From Paraburkholderia bryophila (GTDB taxonomy: Bacteria > Pseudomonadota > Gammaproteobacteria > Burkholderiales > Burkholderiaceae): a DNA stretch of 64,000 bases. The stretch spans positions 310,001-374,000 of the forward strand of contig NZ_QLTK01000003.1 of the NCBI RefSeq assembly GCF_003269035.1, read 5' to 3'. The number at the start of each line of letters is the position of its first letter. The first letter of the stretch is position 1. Of the stretch, positions 8,797-18,898 are shown piece by piece. Below the pieces are notes generated by a model that did no database searches, was not told the origin of the DNA, and saw only the letters and a program-made list of their open reading frames with translations. The translations under genes were made by a program, and so were the position numbers.

Positions 8797-9893
8797 CCGC
8801 GCGGGTTTCGTCGCAGGGTGTTACGCAGGTGCTTGACCCGTTCGTCGCGTCGCTGCTCGCCCGCGCGCCGGCCATGACCTTCATGCAGTTGTGCCGGCTG
8901 CTGGAACTGCGTATGCCGGATCGGCCGGGTTTCGGCACCCAAGGCACGCCGGAATTCGAACCGGTGCGCTTCCGGCCGCGTCAGCGTGTGGGCTTTCCGG
9001 CCGGCGAGGTGGCGTGTGTCGATCTCGACGATGAACGTCCCGGCTCGGCCCCGACGGTGCGTACCACCTTCATGGGTCTCTACGGCGTGGACGCGGCAAT
9101 GCCGTCGCATCTGATCGACGATATCGTGCTGCGCGAGGAAGGACATGAAGCCGTCGAAGCCTTTCTCGATCAGTTCAACCATCGTTTCGCCACGCTGCTC
9201 TATCGCGCGTGGAAGAAGTATCGCTATCCGATCGGTTTTCGTGCCGGCGGTGTCGACGACCATTCGCGGAATCTGCTGTGTCTCGCGGGTTTTGGTTGGG
9301 GCGGCAAACCAGCGCGTGCCGGTTTGCCGGATTCGCGCGCGCTGGCGCTGCTCGGCCTGTTGATCCAGCGAACGCGCACGTCGGAGGGGCTCGCGGGCGT
9401 GGTCGCGCTGGCCGCGCCGGGCGTCGAGGTGCGTGTCGACGAGTTTCACGCGACGCTCAAGCCGGTGGGCAAACCCACCCCGCTGGGTTGCGTCGCCGAG
9501 GCGGGACGGGCGCCGCCAGGTCTTGGCGGGGGAGTCGTGCTTGGCACACGTCTGGCGTATCGCGGCGGCGCAGTTCGTGTGACGCTGCGGCCGGCGGACG
9601 CACGCCAGTCGCATGAGCTTCTGCCGGGGGCCGCGTTGCATCGGGAACTGACGGCGTGTCTAAAACTTTATGTCGGCGTCAAGGCCGACGTTTTGCTACA
9701 GATGGAAATGTCGTCGTGCTGGGCGCCTGCGCCTGTTGTCGGCGCGTCGTATGAGGGGCCCGCGCCCCGCTTGGCATGGACCGTCGTATTGCCTTCTTCG
9801 GCGGAGCGCCTGATGACGATTCCGCTCGGCGTTTGCGAGGCGTTTCCATCGTCCGCTGACAACCCGTTTCTCGACGCTGAACGCGTCACCTGA
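8793..9893 (+). CDS. tssG: T6SS baseplate protein TssG
   Basis: A 366-residue TssG (ImpH) protein. Recognisable features are the N-terminal MTFMQLCRLLELR segment, the PVRFRPRQRVGFPAGEV-like segment, TFMGLYGVDAAMPSHL, and FLDQFNHRFATLLYRAWKKYR. It pairs with TssF in the baseplate wedge. It is translationally coupled to tssF through an ATGA overlap and followed 7 bases later by tssJ. Size and motif order are normal. Confidence 0.93.
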   Translation: MTARVSSQGVTQVLDPFVASLLARAPAMTFMQLCRLLELRMPDRPGFGTQGTPEFEPVRFRPRQRVGFPAGEVACVDLDDERPGSAPTVRTTFMGLYGVDAAMPSHLIDDIVLREEGHEAVEAFLDQFNHRFATLLYRAWKKYRYPIGFRAGGVDDHSRNLLCLAGFGWGGKPARAGLPDSRALALLGLLIQRTRTSEGLAGVVALAAPGVEVRVDEFHATLKPVGKPTPLGCVAEAGRAPPGLGGGVVLGTRLAYRGGAVRVTLRPADARQSHELLPGAALHRELTACLKLYVGVKADVLLQMEMSSCWAPAPVVGASYEGPAPRLAWTVVLPSSAERLMTIPLGVCEAFPSSADNPFLDAERVT

Positions 9894-9900
9894 ATCCGGA

Positions 9901-10437
9901 GTGTTCGTGTTTTTTCGCCTGATTTTCAATGGTTTCTTATCGATCGTGCTGCTCTCGAGTTGCGGCGCGTGGCAAGGCGTTTCGGATACGACCGCGGGCG
10001 CTTATCGCGCGATGTTTTACAGACAGATCAAGACGGTCGAGGTGGATTTCGTGGCGCGGGCGTCCATCAATCCGGACGAAGCCAACCGGCCTTGTTCAGT
10101 CGTCGTGCGCGTCTATCAGTTGACGGACCGTAAGCGCTTCGATGCCGCGTCGTACAGCGACCTGCTGACGCGCGACAAAACCTTGCTCGCACAGGACTTG
10201 CGGGCGAGCGCGGCGGCTGTGGTGAGTCCGGGTGCCGCCGTCAGTCTTTCTGAGCCGATTCAGGCGGACACGGCGTATATCGCGATCGTGGCGTTCTACC
10301 GCGAACCGGGCTTGGATGAACAGTGGCGCCTTGTGATTCCGAAGAAAAAACTCCAGGCGGATAAGCCACTGAAACTGGAGTTGATCGATCGGACGCTGAT
10401 GGCGCTATCCGGGCTGGTGAAAATGAAGGCCGATTGA
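9901..10437 (+). CDS. tssJ: T6SS outer-membrane lipoprotein TssJ
   Basis: A 178-residue protein starting at GTG 9901, with a short signal peptide ending in the lipobox LLSSC (Cys at residue 21), so it should be lipid-anchored in the outer membrane. The mature part has the TssJ/VasD core (VVRVYQLTDRKRFDAASY, DLLTRDKTLLAQDL, AYIAIVAFYREPGLDEQWRLV). TssJ binds the periplasmic domain of TssM, whose gene in this cluster is interrupted. It is the last T6SS gene visible here; a repeat array starts 25 bases downstream. Confidence 0.92.
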   Translation: MFVFFRLIFNGFLSIVLLSSCGAWQGVSDTTAGAYRAMFYRQIKTVEVDFVARASINPDEANRPCSVVVRVYQLTDRKRFDAASYSDLLTRDKTLLAQDLRASAAAVVSPGAAVSLSEPIQADTAYIAIVAFYREPGLDEQWRLVIPKKKLQADKPLKLELIDRTLMALSGLVKMKAD

Positions 10438-10462
10438 CGCCGGCTAGGGCGTGGCCTACGTT

Positions 10463-10613
10463 GGGCTAAAGGGCTAAAGGGCTAAAGGGCTAAAGGGCTA
10501 AAGGGCTAAAGGGCTAAAGGGCTAAAGGGCTAAAGGGCTAAAGGGCTAAAGGGCTAAGAGGGCTAAGAGGGCTAAGAGGGCTAAGAGGGCTAAGAGGGCT
10601 AAGAGGGCTAAGG
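10463..10613 (+). repeat. Two-part tandem array: 11 x GGGCTAAA then 7 x GGGCTAAGA-type units
   Basis: Bases 10463-10550 are eleven exact copies of the 8-mer GGGCTAAA. From 10551 the unit becomes the 9-mer GGGCTAAGA (six copies, then GGGCTAAGG). The array is intergenic, between tssJ and the TetR start 74 bases downstream of it. Copy number of such short units commonly changes by slippage. A change could alter spacing of promoter elements of the TetR gene or the tssJ 3' end. Confidence 0.95.
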
Positions 10614-10686
10614 GGTTGATCGGGTCTTCGCGAAAACAGGCTTAGAATACGAGCGATCACTCACGTTAAAAACTCGCCTTTTAGCC

Positions 10687-11328
10687 ATGGCCAAGTCCAC
10701 TGCGGCACAACGTTTGAAGCCCCGTAAGGCGCCGGTTCAGCGGCGTTCGGCGCAAACCGTCGAAGCCGTACTCGAAGCCGCTGCGCGCATTCTGGAGACG
10801 CAGGGGCTCGTCGCTTGCACGACCAACGCGGTCGCCGAGCGTGCCGGTGTCAGCATCGGCTCGCTGTATCAGTACTTCCCGAATCGCGACGCGTTGACGG
10901 TGGCGCTGATCGAGCGCGAGACGGCGCAGTTGCTCGTGGACATCGAAGCGGCGTCGTTGGTGGCGAGTTCGCGCGGCTGCGTGCAGGCAATGGTGCGCGC
11001 GGCGGTCACGCATCAGATGCGACGCCCGGCGTTGGCGCGCGTCATCGATTTCGAGGAGCGCAGGTTGCCGCTCGGCGAACGTCATCAGCGGCTGGCGGAG
11101 TTGGTTCACGCGGTGCTGATGAGTGCATTGACGGAGAAGCCGGACGCGCCTGCGTTGAGCGACGCCAGTCTGGTTGCGCACGATTTGCTGGCGATCGTGC
11201 ATGGCATGGTCGACGCCGCCGGGCAGCGCGAAGAAGGTGATGCGGCTGCGCTCGAGGTGCGCGTGATGCGCGCGGTGGATGGCTACATGGCGCAGTCGCA
11301 GAGCCTGGACGAAGACGCGTTAGGTTAA
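10687..11328 (+). CDS. TetR-family transcriptional regulator
   Basis: A 213-residue protein with a TetR N-terminal DNA-binding domain at about residues 20-70: AARILETQGL, then the helix-turn-helix NAVAERAGVSIGSLYQYF followed by PNRDAL. The C-terminal ligand-binding region is not diagnostic. The start at 10687 follows the repeat array, so expression could depend on array length. The target is unknown: the divergent or adjacent target often seen for TetR proteins is not obvious, since the next gene downstream is a cell-wall hydrolase on the same strand and T6SS genes end upstream. Confidence 0.85.
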   Translation: MAKSTAAQRLKPRKAPVQRRSAQTVEAVLEAAARILETQGLVACTTNAVAERAGVSIGSLYQYFPNRDALTVALIERETAQLLVDIEAASLVASSRGCVQAMVRAAVTHQMRRPALARVIDFEERRLPLGERHQRLAELVHAVLMSALTEKPDAPALSDASLVAHDLLAIVHGMVDAAGQREEGDAAALEVRVMRAVDGYMAQSQSLDEDALG

Positions 11329-11594
11329 GAAAAGAGCCAGAAATAGCGGCTTTTCTGTCTTGATTTGGATGCCGAAATTTCCACAGAGAAATTTGGGAAA
11401 GTTGACAGATCAGTATGAGGAATATGGCTTAATCTTTCGACAGTGCTGCTGGTGGGGAAGGCAAAGCTGGCATAGGGGAGCACAGCCGCGGTCGTCCGAT
11501 GCCACGCAGTCAGCAAGCACATGCGATCGCCGCCAAGCGCCACTAAGCGCCACTAAGCGCGTCATTCGAAACCAGTAAAAGCCAGAGTATTCCC

Positions 11595-14288
11595 ATGTCT
11601 CTCAGCTTCAAGTACCCGCTTACGCGATCAGACGGCAGTGAGTTCAAGTCGGCGAAGGAACTGTTCGACCATCTGGATGGCGAACCCGCCGGTTTTTACC
11701 TGCTGGGTGCTCATGGCTTCTGGCACGGCGGACTGCATATCAGCGACGCCACCTGCGGCTATCTGGCCGACGCCCGGCCGATCCGTGCCATGGCGACAGG
11801 CGAGGTGGTGGCCTACCGTCTGAACGACGACTATCCCACGTCGACCTGGGGAGAAGGTGCGAACGCGCAGACCTTGAAGTACTCAACGTCGTTCTGTCTG
11901 GTGCGGCATCGTTATGAGTCGCCGCCCAAGTCGTCTACCTCGGGTTCCGCATCGCCGGGGGCGCGGAATACGCTGGTTTTCTACAGCCTCTATATGCATC
12001 TGCTGCCGTATAGCGGCTACGCACAGCATGTCGTGGTGCAGGGAACGTCTGCGGTGGCGTACGGGACGTGTCCGGCCATGGTGGAAACGTCGTCGGATTC
12101 TGGTGCGATGGCGGTGTCGGGCTTCGCTTCACTCTCCGGCCTCCATGACGTACCGTCGGTGAATCCGGCCATAGCAGTGCCTTCGGGTACGGAGTTGTCG
12201 GTGCTGGATGAAGTGCAATCGGTGGCCGGCAATCATTTAACGAAGCTGCTTTACGTCGTTGTCGATACGGTACCGGAGTCAGGCAACCCGACATCGCAGG
12301 CGATCGCTGCCGGACGGCATTATTGGATCGAAACGAACGGCGTCCAGCTCGAGACCCGCACCGGTGCCGTTACCCGAAAGCGACCGGCGTACTGGAGGTC
12401 GAGCCGGAAAGCGACTGGAACGTTGCTGCATGAAGTCAGCGCACGAGGCGAACCGGCGGCCCAGAATATCGCGGGCGCAGTCATCCACACCGTGCCCGGG
12501 GGAACGACGGTCAAGATCGAGCAGGAGAAGTTGCTTAGGCACGGCAACAAGATGAAACCCTTCGCTCAGGTGACGATACTCACGCTCGGCTCGGGCAACG
12601 CGGGGCCGGTGGCTGTAGGTTCCACCGTGTGGATCAGCGCGACCGGGTCGAGTCTGTCACGCGACCCGCTGATCCCCGATCGATTCAACGTCGTGACCTG
12701 CAATCCGCCGATTCCGATCGAAGCCGGCGACACCATCGGCCACCTCGGCCTGTACGAAACGCCCGGCCCAGGTGATCACGACAAGGCGACTCGACAGCAG
12801 GTTCACCTTGAGATATTCACCGGCGATCCGAACTTCAACGACTTCTTTGCGAATGCGGCCGGCGTGACCGAAGGCCGGAAATTCAAGGTTGCGGGCACGG
12901 AGGGCGCGCCCGCAAGGGAGGCGGTATCGGCTTCCGGCGCGTGTACTTTTACGCCCGGCACGCAGCCGCTGCTTTTACCGGTCGTGGTCGATACGACTGC
13001 GTCGCTGGCGAAGCTCGATATGCAGCACAGGAAATGGTTTCCGGTCGAGGGTATCGGAGAAGGTGGCGTGTTGACCGGCTGGGTGGCCGAGAGTCGCCTT
13101 CAGGATGTCGCGCAATACGACTGGGTGAAGCTGGGTTTCCGGCAGATCGAGGAGACGAACGCGGCTGCAAACGGCTACATGGATCCGGAGAGCGTGCCGG
13201 AATTTTTCAGGAAGATCTACCGGCTCATCGATCAGCATCCGGATAGCGACATCACGCCCGACGAGCTTGCCGCGGCGAATCGCAACCCCGTCGTGCGGCA
13301 TGCGCTTGCACACGTCGTCGCCAGACATCCGAGCGAATGGCAAGGGAAGTCCGATGCGGCTAAGTGGAACGTGCTGGCGCAAAACGACGCGTTGTTGAAG
13401 AGCGATCCGAAGCGGCTTAAGCACGAGCTCGAGCGGATCGATCGGCTTTCCTGGTGGGATGAGATTCAAGGGGTGGACGACTTTCCGGCGTCGTCGAACG
13501 TTTGGCATTTCAACCCGCTGACGTTCCTCGACGGGTTGGCCGAAGCTGACGACCTGATCACATTGCCCATGCTGAGAATAGTCGATCCCGATACATCCGA
13601 GTCATATCATCGGGAAGTCTTGCCTTACCTGAATAGATCGGCCCGGAAGTACGGAATAGATAGACCGAAACGGATCGCCCATTTTCTCTCCCAGATTGCG
13701 GTGGAAAGTCATTTTAAAAATCTGGAGGAGGGATTGAGCTACAGCGCCAGGGGAATGAAAAAGAAGTTTGGTTGCAAGTCTGCGCCCAATCAGGCCCATA
13801 CGGCCAGATTTCATGAAACGCCACTCGACATTGTCTGCAACTTCGGTCAATTGAGAAGCAAGCTATGGACGCAGGCTGACTATTATTCGCATCAACCCGA
13901 ACGCCTGGCGAACTACGTCTATGCCAACCGGATGGATAACGGGGGCGAGGAGACCGGCGACGGCTATAAGTATCGGGGGCGAGGAATCATCCAATTGACC
14001 GGCAAACGGAACTACACGCAATTCAAGAATTCTCATAATCAAAAGTTCCCGGCTGATCAGCGGGATTTCGTCGCGAATCCGGATAGTGTGCTTTCCAGCC
14101 TTGACTATGGTGTCGAGACGGCATTTTTCTACTGGGAAAATATTCGCGCGAATTCGATCTGCGACGATCCCGGTTCAACAGTCGCTAACGTAACGAATCT
14201 GGTTAATGGTGGCCTCAATGGGTACGCCGAGAGGAAAAATTCATTTAATCGAGTCGCGTCTTTGCTCGGTGTGGCGCAGGATAATTAG
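11595..14288 (+). CDS. Large cell-wall hydrolase: M23-like N-terminal region and GH19-like C-terminal domain
   Basis: An 897-residue protein without a signal peptide. Residues about 25-145 resemble an M23/LytM fold (GAHGFWHGGLHIS, later FYSLYMHLLP), followed by SH3-like segments. From about residue 665 there is a GH19 chitinase/lysozyme-type domain (FLSQIAVESHFKNLEEGLSYSA, then YKYRGRGIIQLTGKRNY); the Glu in AVESHF is the likely catalytic acid. Such proteins degrade peptidoglycan. Lack of a signal peptide, closeness to a T6SS cluster and a small exported protein 4 bases downstream fit a T6SS effector with immunity partner; this is inference. GC content visibly drops from about 13560 onward, suggesting the 3' part was exchanged. 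Confidence 0.75.
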   Translation: MSLSFKYPLTRSDGSEFKSAKELFDHLDGEPAGFYLLGAHGFWHGGLHISDATCGYLADARPIRAMATGEVVAYRLNDDYPTSTWGEGANAQTLKYSTSFCLVRHRYESPPKSSTSGSASPGARNTLVFYSLYMHLLPYSGYAQHVVVQGTSAVAYGTCPAMVETSSDSGAMAVSGFASLSGLHDVPSVNPAIAVPSGTELSVLDEVQSVAGNHLTKLLYVVVDTVPESGNPTSQAIAAGRHYWIETNGVQLETRTGAVTRKRPAYWRSSRKATGTLLHEVSARGEPAAQNIAGAVIHTVPGGTTVKIEQEKLLRHGNKMKPFAQVTILTLGSGNAGPVAVGSTVWISATGSSLSRDPLIPDRFNVVTCNPPIPIEAGDTIGHLGLYETPGPGDHDKATRQQVHLEIFTGDPNFNDFFANAAGVTEGRKFKVAGTEGAPAREAVSASGACTFTPGTQPLLLPVVVDTTASLAKLDMQHRKWFPVEGIGEGGVLTGWVAESRLQDVAQYDWVKLGFRQIEETNAAANGYMDPESVPEFFRKIYRLIDQHPDSDITPDELAAANRNPVVRHALAHVVARHPSEWQGKSDAAKWNVLAQNDALLKSDPKRLKHELERIDRLSWWDEIQGVDDFPASSNVWHFNPLTFLDGLAEADDLITLPMLRIVDPDTSESYHREVLPYLNRSARKYGIDRPKRIAHFLSQIAVESHFKNLEEGLSYSARGMKKKFGCKSAPNQAHTARFHETPLDIVCNFGQLRSKLWTQADYYSHQPERLANYVYANRMDNGGEETGDGYKYRGRGIIQLTGKRNYTQFKNSHNQKFPADQRDFVANPDSVLSSLDYGVETAFFYWENIRANSICDDPGSTVANVTNLVNGGLNGYAERKNSFNRVASLLGVAQDN

Positions 14289-14292
14289 AGTC

Positions 14293-14775
14293 ATGATCAA
14301 AAGAATGGCGGTGTCACTATTTCTATCGTGTGGATTGCTGGACTACGTTCAGGCAGGTGAATTTTGCCGGACTAACGAAGAGGTTGCCTTTAACTGCAAG
14401 CATAACCAGAAGATCGCCGAACTGTGCTATTCGAAAGACACGAATAGCTTCATTTACAGGTTCAGGTCTGGAAATAAAGTCTATCTTGCTTATCCGGAGA
14501 AAATGTCCGGCCCGGGTGGTGAATTTTTCGTCAGTAGCAGACCCTATCCTGGAGGCGGAGAAGGACACGTGAAATTTACTAAAAACGGCTATACGTATTT
14601 CATCTACGACAAAAACCTGACCACTCGCGAGTCCTTTGAAACTGGCGCGGGTGTTGTTGCGGAGAAAGACGGGAAAAGCGTCGAAAATTTTCGATGCTCG
14701 AACGATGCATCCATACATGCCACCGCATACGAGCATCTTCGCGAAGAGACCTATAAAGGAATCGATCGGGAATAA
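14293..14775 (+). CDS. Small exported protein, candidate immunity protein of the upstream hydrolase
   Basis: A 160-residue protein starting at ATG 14293, four bases after the hydrolase stop. The first 20 residues form a signal peptide (MIKRMAVSLFLSCGLLDYVQAG). The mature protein has four well-spaced Cys residues (FCRTN, FNCKHN, LCYSK, FRCSN), typical of a disulfide-bonded periplasmic protein. Base composition is AT-richer than surroundings, like the end of the hydrolase gene. I recognise no family. Periplasmic location and tight linkage fit an inhibitor protecting the producer from the peptidoglycan hydrolase, but this is an inference from context. Confidence 0.6.
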   Translation: MIKRMAVSLFLSCGLLDYVQAGEFCRTNEEVAFNCKHNQKIAELCYSKDTNSFIYRFRSGNKVYLAYPEKMSGPGGEFFVSSRPYPGGGEGHVKFTKNGYTYFIYDKNLTTRESFETGAGVVAEKDGKSVENFRCSNDASIHATAYEHLREETYKGIDRE

Positions 14776-14881
14776 ATCATGAAGTGTCGCCGGCAGGGAT
14801 GGCAGGGACAGGAGGGGCGACCACGTAGCGCGAATCATCGCATCGCAATACGGCCACCCCACACGGCCACCCCCCGCGCAG

Positions 14882-16078
14882 TTAGACCTGCACCAACCCC
14901 GGAATCGCCACGTCCGGATTCACATCCGCCTCATAATCCACGCCCGCGATCTCGAAGCCGAACAGACGCAAGAAGTCCGTCTTATAACCGCTGAAATCCG
15001 TGAGTTCGTAGATATTGTCGTTCGTCACCTGGCCCCACAGCGCCTGCACGCGCGCCTGCACGTCCGGATCGAGTTCCTTGTAATCCGCGCGCAAACGGCC
15101 TTCGTCGTCGAGGTGCGGCGCCGCGCCGTACAGGCTGTCCTTGTACAGGCCATACACCTGCTCGATGCAGCCTTCGTGCGTGCCTTTCTCCTTCATGACC
15201 TTGAAGAGCAGCGACAGATACAACGGCATCATCGGAATCGCGGAACTTGCCTGCGTGACGACCGCCTTGAGTACGGCAACGCGCGCGTCGCCGCCGTGGG
15301 CCGCGAGTTTCTCGCGAATGCCGAGCACCTTCTGGTCGAGGTCTTTCTTGGCCGCGCCGATCGAACCGTTCCAGTAGATGTCGTGCGTGATCTTCTCGCC
15401 GAGATAGGTGAACGCCGTGGTCTTCGCACCGTCGGCGAGCACGCCGGCTTCGAGCAGCGCGTCGATCCACATCTGCCAGTCTTCGCCGCCCATTACCGCG
15501 ACAGTGTCGTCGATCTCGGCTTGCGTGGCGGGTTCGAGGATCGTTTCCTTGATGACTTCCTTGTCCGTGTCGATGCCGCGGAACGTCACGGACTTACCGA
15601 TCGGCTTCAGCGTGGAGCTGAACACTTCGCCGGTCTTCGGATGCTTGCGCTTCGGCGCGGCGAGGCTGTAGATCACCAGATCGACCCGGCCGAGGTCGCG
15701 CTTGATGACCTCGATCGTGCGTTGCTTGACTTCGTCGGAGAATGCATCGCCGTTGATACTCGTTGCATACAGGCCCTGCGCCGTGGCGAATTTCTCGAAC
15801 GCCGCGGTGTTGTACCAGCCGGCCGTGCCGGCCTTGGTTTCGCTGCCGGCGCGCTCGAAGAACACGCCGAGCGTGGCGGCCTCGGCGCCGAACGCGGCGC
15901 TGATGCGGGCGGCGAGACCGTAGCCGGTGGAGGCGCCGATCACGAGCACCTTCTTCGGGCCGTTGGCGATGGGGCCGCGTGCCTTGACGTAGTCGATCTG
16001 TTCGCGGACGTTGGCTTCGCAGCCGGTCGGATGGGTCGAAACACAGATGAAGCCACGCACGCGCGGTTTGATGATCAT
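14882..16078 (-). CDS. fabV: Enoyl-[acyl-carrier-protein] reductase FabV
   Basis: A 398-residue protein with the FabV N terminus [20 protein letters not shown], the nucleotide-binding [12 protein letters not shown], and the catalytic Tyr-x8-Lys ([10 protein letters not shown]). FabV carries out the last reduction step of fatty-acid elongation with NADH and is naturally insensitive to triclosan. The start at 16078 was chosen because the family begins there and an AGAGGTG ribosome binding site lies just upstream; the frame stays open further but with no homology. A TATAAT box and a dyad lie upstream. Confidence 0.95.
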   Translation of the reverse strand: MIIKPRVRGFICVSTHPTGCEANVREQIDYVKARGPIANGPKKVLVIGASTGYGLAARISAAFGAEAATLGVFFERAGSETKAGTAGWYNTAAFEKFATAQGLYATSINGDAFSDEVKQRTIEVIKRDLGRVDLVIYSLAAPKRKHPKTGEVFSSTLKPIGKSVTFRGIDTDKEVIKETILEPATQAEIDDTVAVMGGEDWQMWIDALLEAGVLADGAKTTAFTYLGEKITHDIYWNGSIGAAKKDLDQKVLGIREKLAAHGGDARVAVLKAVVTQASSAIPMMPLYLSLLFKVMKEKGTHEGCIEQVYGLYKDSLYGAAPHLDDEGRLRADYKELDPDVQARVQALWGQVTNDNIYELTDFSGYKTDFLRLFGFEIAGVDYEADVNPDVAIPGLVQV

Positions 16079-16089
16079 GAAGCACCTCT

Positions 16090-16111
16090 TGTCGGAATTG
16101 CCGACATTATA
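16090..16111 (-). promoter_or_regulatory. fabV promoter -10 box with adjacent dyad
   Basis: On the minus strand TATAAT occupies 16111-16106, 28 bases before the fabV start codon. Directly downstream, over the expected transcription start, is the dyad TGTCGG-caatt-CCGACA (16090-16106). No good -35 hexamer is visible, so an activator or an extended element may be needed. The dyad would suit a repressor site; this is inference. Confidence 0.45.
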
Positions 16112-16326
16112 GTGGGCCGCGATTGTTTGCCCATGCGACGTCCGTGCGAAGTCCGTGCGAAGTCCTTGCGCCGCCGTTCCCGGCCCGCCAAAGCCGGCCG
16201 CCGCGAGATACAACGCACCAGAACGAGCCACAGCGACTCGCACCGGCGCCCAGAAAAACGCAAAAACCCAGCCGCTGCCCGCCGTCTTGGTAGGATTGCG
16301 CCTTTCCCAGCAGACGGTAAGCCAGA

Positions 16327-18879
16327 TTGACGCGCCTGATCACCCCCCTCCTGGCGGCTTTGGACAAAGGCCTGACCCGAGTGAACGCGCCCCTCGCGCG
16401 TGCCCTGTGGCATGTGCGCCATCCGACCCGGCGCGGCCTCGCATGGGCGCTTGCGGCCAGTCCGCTGCTGCTGGTGCTGTACGCGCTGGTGCTGATTCCG
16501 TTCACGCCGAGCATCGGCGATATCCGCAAGGCCAAGATCGAGCAGCCGGCGCAGATTCTGTCGGCGGACGGCAAGCTGCTGGCCGAATTCAAGCCGTCCA
16601 ACCGCGAGTGGGTCAAGCTCCAGGACATTTCGCCGAACGTCGTGAACGCGCTGATCGCCACCGAAGATCACCGCTTCTACCAGCATTGGGGCCTCGACTG
16701 GCGCCGCACGGCGTCGGCCGCGCTGCATACGTTTTCCGGCGACCGCCAGGGCGGCTCGACGATCACCCAGCAACTCGCGCGCAATCTCTATCCGGACGAA
16801 ATCGGCCGCGCGCCGACGCTGACCCGCAAGATCAAGGAAGCGATCACGGCGTTCAAGATCGAGGCGCTCTACACCAAGGACGAAATCCTCGAGACCTACC
16901 TGAATACGGTGCCGTTCCTCTATAACGCTTACGGCATCGAAATGGCGGCGCGCACCTATTTCGACAAATCGGCGTCCGACCTGACCGTGCTGGAAAGCGC
17001 GACGCTGACCGGCATGCTCAAGGGCAACAGCTACTACAACCCGGTGCTGAACCCCGAGCGCGCGCTGCTGCGGCGCAATACGGTGCTCGGGCAGATGGTC
17101 AAGTACGGCAAGCTGACGCCTGCCGCGTATCAGACGTTACAGCGCAAACCGTTGCGGATCGATTTCGAGCGTCAGACCGAGCCGCCGGGCCCCGCGCCGC
17201 ACTTCGCGCAACAGTTGCGCAAGTGGCTCGCCGCGTGGGCCGATCGCAACGACTACAACCTTTATGCCGACGGCCTCGTGGTGCGCACCACGATCGATTC
17301 GCGTCTGCAGACCATGGCCACCCAGGCGGTGACGCTGCAGGGCAACCAGTTGCAGGGTATCGCCAACTCGGCGTGGGGCGCGCGCTCGGGCTGCTCGAAT
17401 GGCCGCGATCTGCTGCAAACCTTCCTGCGCGAAACGCCGGAGTTTCAGGCTGCGAAAGCCACTGGCCTGAGCGATGAGGACGCGTTGAAGCACGTCTCCG
17501 CCGACCGCGGCTTCGTGCAGTCGCTGTGCGAATCCAAGACCCGCGTGCAGGCCGATTTTCTGGCGATGGACCCGCGCAACGGCCAGATCAGGGCGTGGGT
17601 CGGCAGCCGCGACTTCACCCAGGACCCGTTCGACCACGTGCAGCAGGCGCGCCGCCAGCCGGGTTCCACTTTCAAGCCGTTCGTCTACGCGGCGGCCTTC
17701 GAAGCGGGCGCCAAACCAAGCGACACGTTCGTCGACAAGCCGGTCGACATCCAGTTGGCCGGCGGCGAAGTCTGGCGTCCCAACGACGAGGACGAGCCCA
17801 GCGATCGCGCGATCAGCCTGCGCGACGGCCTGGCGTTTTCGCGCAACCGCATCACCGCGCAACTGATGGAAACGGTTGGCCCGAACAAGGTCGCGCGACT
17901 GGCCCGTGCGATGGGTGTGCGCGACAGCGAACTGGACGCGGTGCCGTCGCTCGCGCTGGGCACGAGCCCGGTCACCCTGAAGGAAATGGTCTCGGCCTAC
18001 GGCACGATCGCCAACCTCGGCGGCTACGTGGAGCCGGTCATGGTCACGCGGATCGAAAACCGCAAGGGCGACGTGCTGGCCGAGTTCGCGCCGGTGTCGC
18101 CGAAACAGGAATTGCCCGCCGACGCCGACCGCATGCTGATCGACATCATGCGCGACGTCGTGAATCGGGGCACCGGGTCGAGCATTCGCAGCCGCTTCGG
18201 CGTGCGCGGCGACGTCGCGGGCAAGACGGGCACGACGCAGGGCAATGCGGACGGCTGGTTCATCCTGATTCATCCGCAGCTCGTGGCGGGCGCGTGGGTC
18301 GGCTTCAACGACAGCCGCGTGACCTTGCGCAGCGACTACTGGGGGCAGGGCGCGCATAGCGCGCTGCCGATCGTCGGCGATTTCTTCCAGCGTGCGCAGC
18401 GCTCGAAGCTGGTGGACAGCCGCGTCAAGTTTGCGACGGAGCAGGAGCCGGGCTGGTTTGCCGAGCGCGCCGGGCGCTTGCGCGACTGGTTCGAGCAGGT
18501 GTTGTCGTCGCCGGAGAAGGCCGAGGCGCCGGTGACGACGCGCAATACGACGCGGCGGGCGCCAGTTGCGGCGATGGTGGCCGGGGCTTCGACTGCGGGG
18601 TCTTCTTCGGCCTCTTTTTCGGCCTCTTCTTCGGCGTCTTCAGTGTCTTCGGCTTCGACTTCGGCGGCGTCTGCTGCGGCGTCCGCGCCGCGCGAGTTGC
18701 CGCCGTTGCTCGGCTTGCCTGCATCGGCGCCATTGGCCGCGAGCGGACCGGTCGATGGCGAAGCGCGCGGGAATGGCGAAGCCGCTTCCTCGCCGACCCC
18801 CACGCCGGACGATATCGGATCGCCGGAGGGGGGCGGCGCGCCAGTCAACGCGCCGACGGGCGGTAACGCTTCACCTTGA
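16327..18879 (+). CDS. Class A penicillin-binding protein (bifunctional transglycosylase/transpeptidase)
   Basis: An 850-residue inner-membrane protein with one N-terminal helix (about residues 40-58). The GT51 domain shows [13 protein letters not shown] (about 112) and [13 protein letters not shown] (about 141). The transpeptidase domain shows the Ser-x-x-Lys GSTFKPF (about 445), SRN (about 504) and [13 protein letters not shown] (about 632). It polymerises and cross-links peptidoglycan. From about residue 755 there is a tail dominated by Ser, Ala and later Gly/Pro, which is low complexity and unlike the enzyme domains. The frame begins with TTG at 16327; a GTG at 16381 is an alternative start. 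It converges with the GH15 gene, 19 bases apart. Confidence 0.9.
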   Translation: MTRLITPLLAALDKGLTRVNAPLARALWHVRHPTRRGLAWALAASPLLLVLYALVLIPFTPSIGDIRKAKIEQPAQILSADGKLLAEFKPSNREWVKLQDISPNVVNALIATEDHRFYQHWGLDWRRTASAALHTFSGDRQGGSTITQQLARNLYPDEIGRAPTLTRKIKEAITAFKIEALYTKDEILETYLNTVPFLYNAYGIEMAARTYFDKSASDLTVLESATLTGMLKGNSYYNPVLNPERALLRRNTVLGQMVKYGKLTPAAYQTLQRKPLRIDFERQTEPPGPAPHFAQQLRKWLAAWADRNDYNLYADGLVVRTTIDSRLQTMATQAVTLQGNQLQGIANSAWGARSGCSNGRDLLQTFLRETPEFQAAKATGLSDEDALKHVSADRGFVQSLCESKTRVQADFLAMDPRNGQIRAWVGSRDFTQDPFDHVQQARRQPGSTFKPFVYAAAFEAGAKPSDTFVDKPVDIQLAGGEVWRPNDEDEPSDRAISLRDGLAFSRNRITAQLMETVGPNKVARLARAMGVRDSELDAVPSLALGTSPVTLKEMVSAYGTIANLGGYVEPVMVTRIENRKGDVLAEFAPVSPKQELPADADRMLIDIMRDVVNRGTGSSIRSRFGVRGDVAGKTGTTQGNADGWFILIHPQLVAGAWVGFNDSRVTLRSDYWGQGAHSALPIVGDFFQRAQRSKLVDSRVKFATEQEPGWFAERAGRLRDWFEQVLSSPEKAEAPVTTRNTTRRAPVAAMVAGASTAGSSSASFSASSSASSVSSASTSAASAAASAPRELPPLLGLPASAPLAASGPVDGEARGNGEAASSPTPTPDDIGSPEGGGAPVNAPTGGNASP

Positions 18880-18898
18880 CGAAACCAGCGCGCCGCCC

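Noticed and set aside
10463-10613. Repeat array considered as a CRISPR array
   Set aside because: Units of 8-9 bp are contiguous with no spacers.
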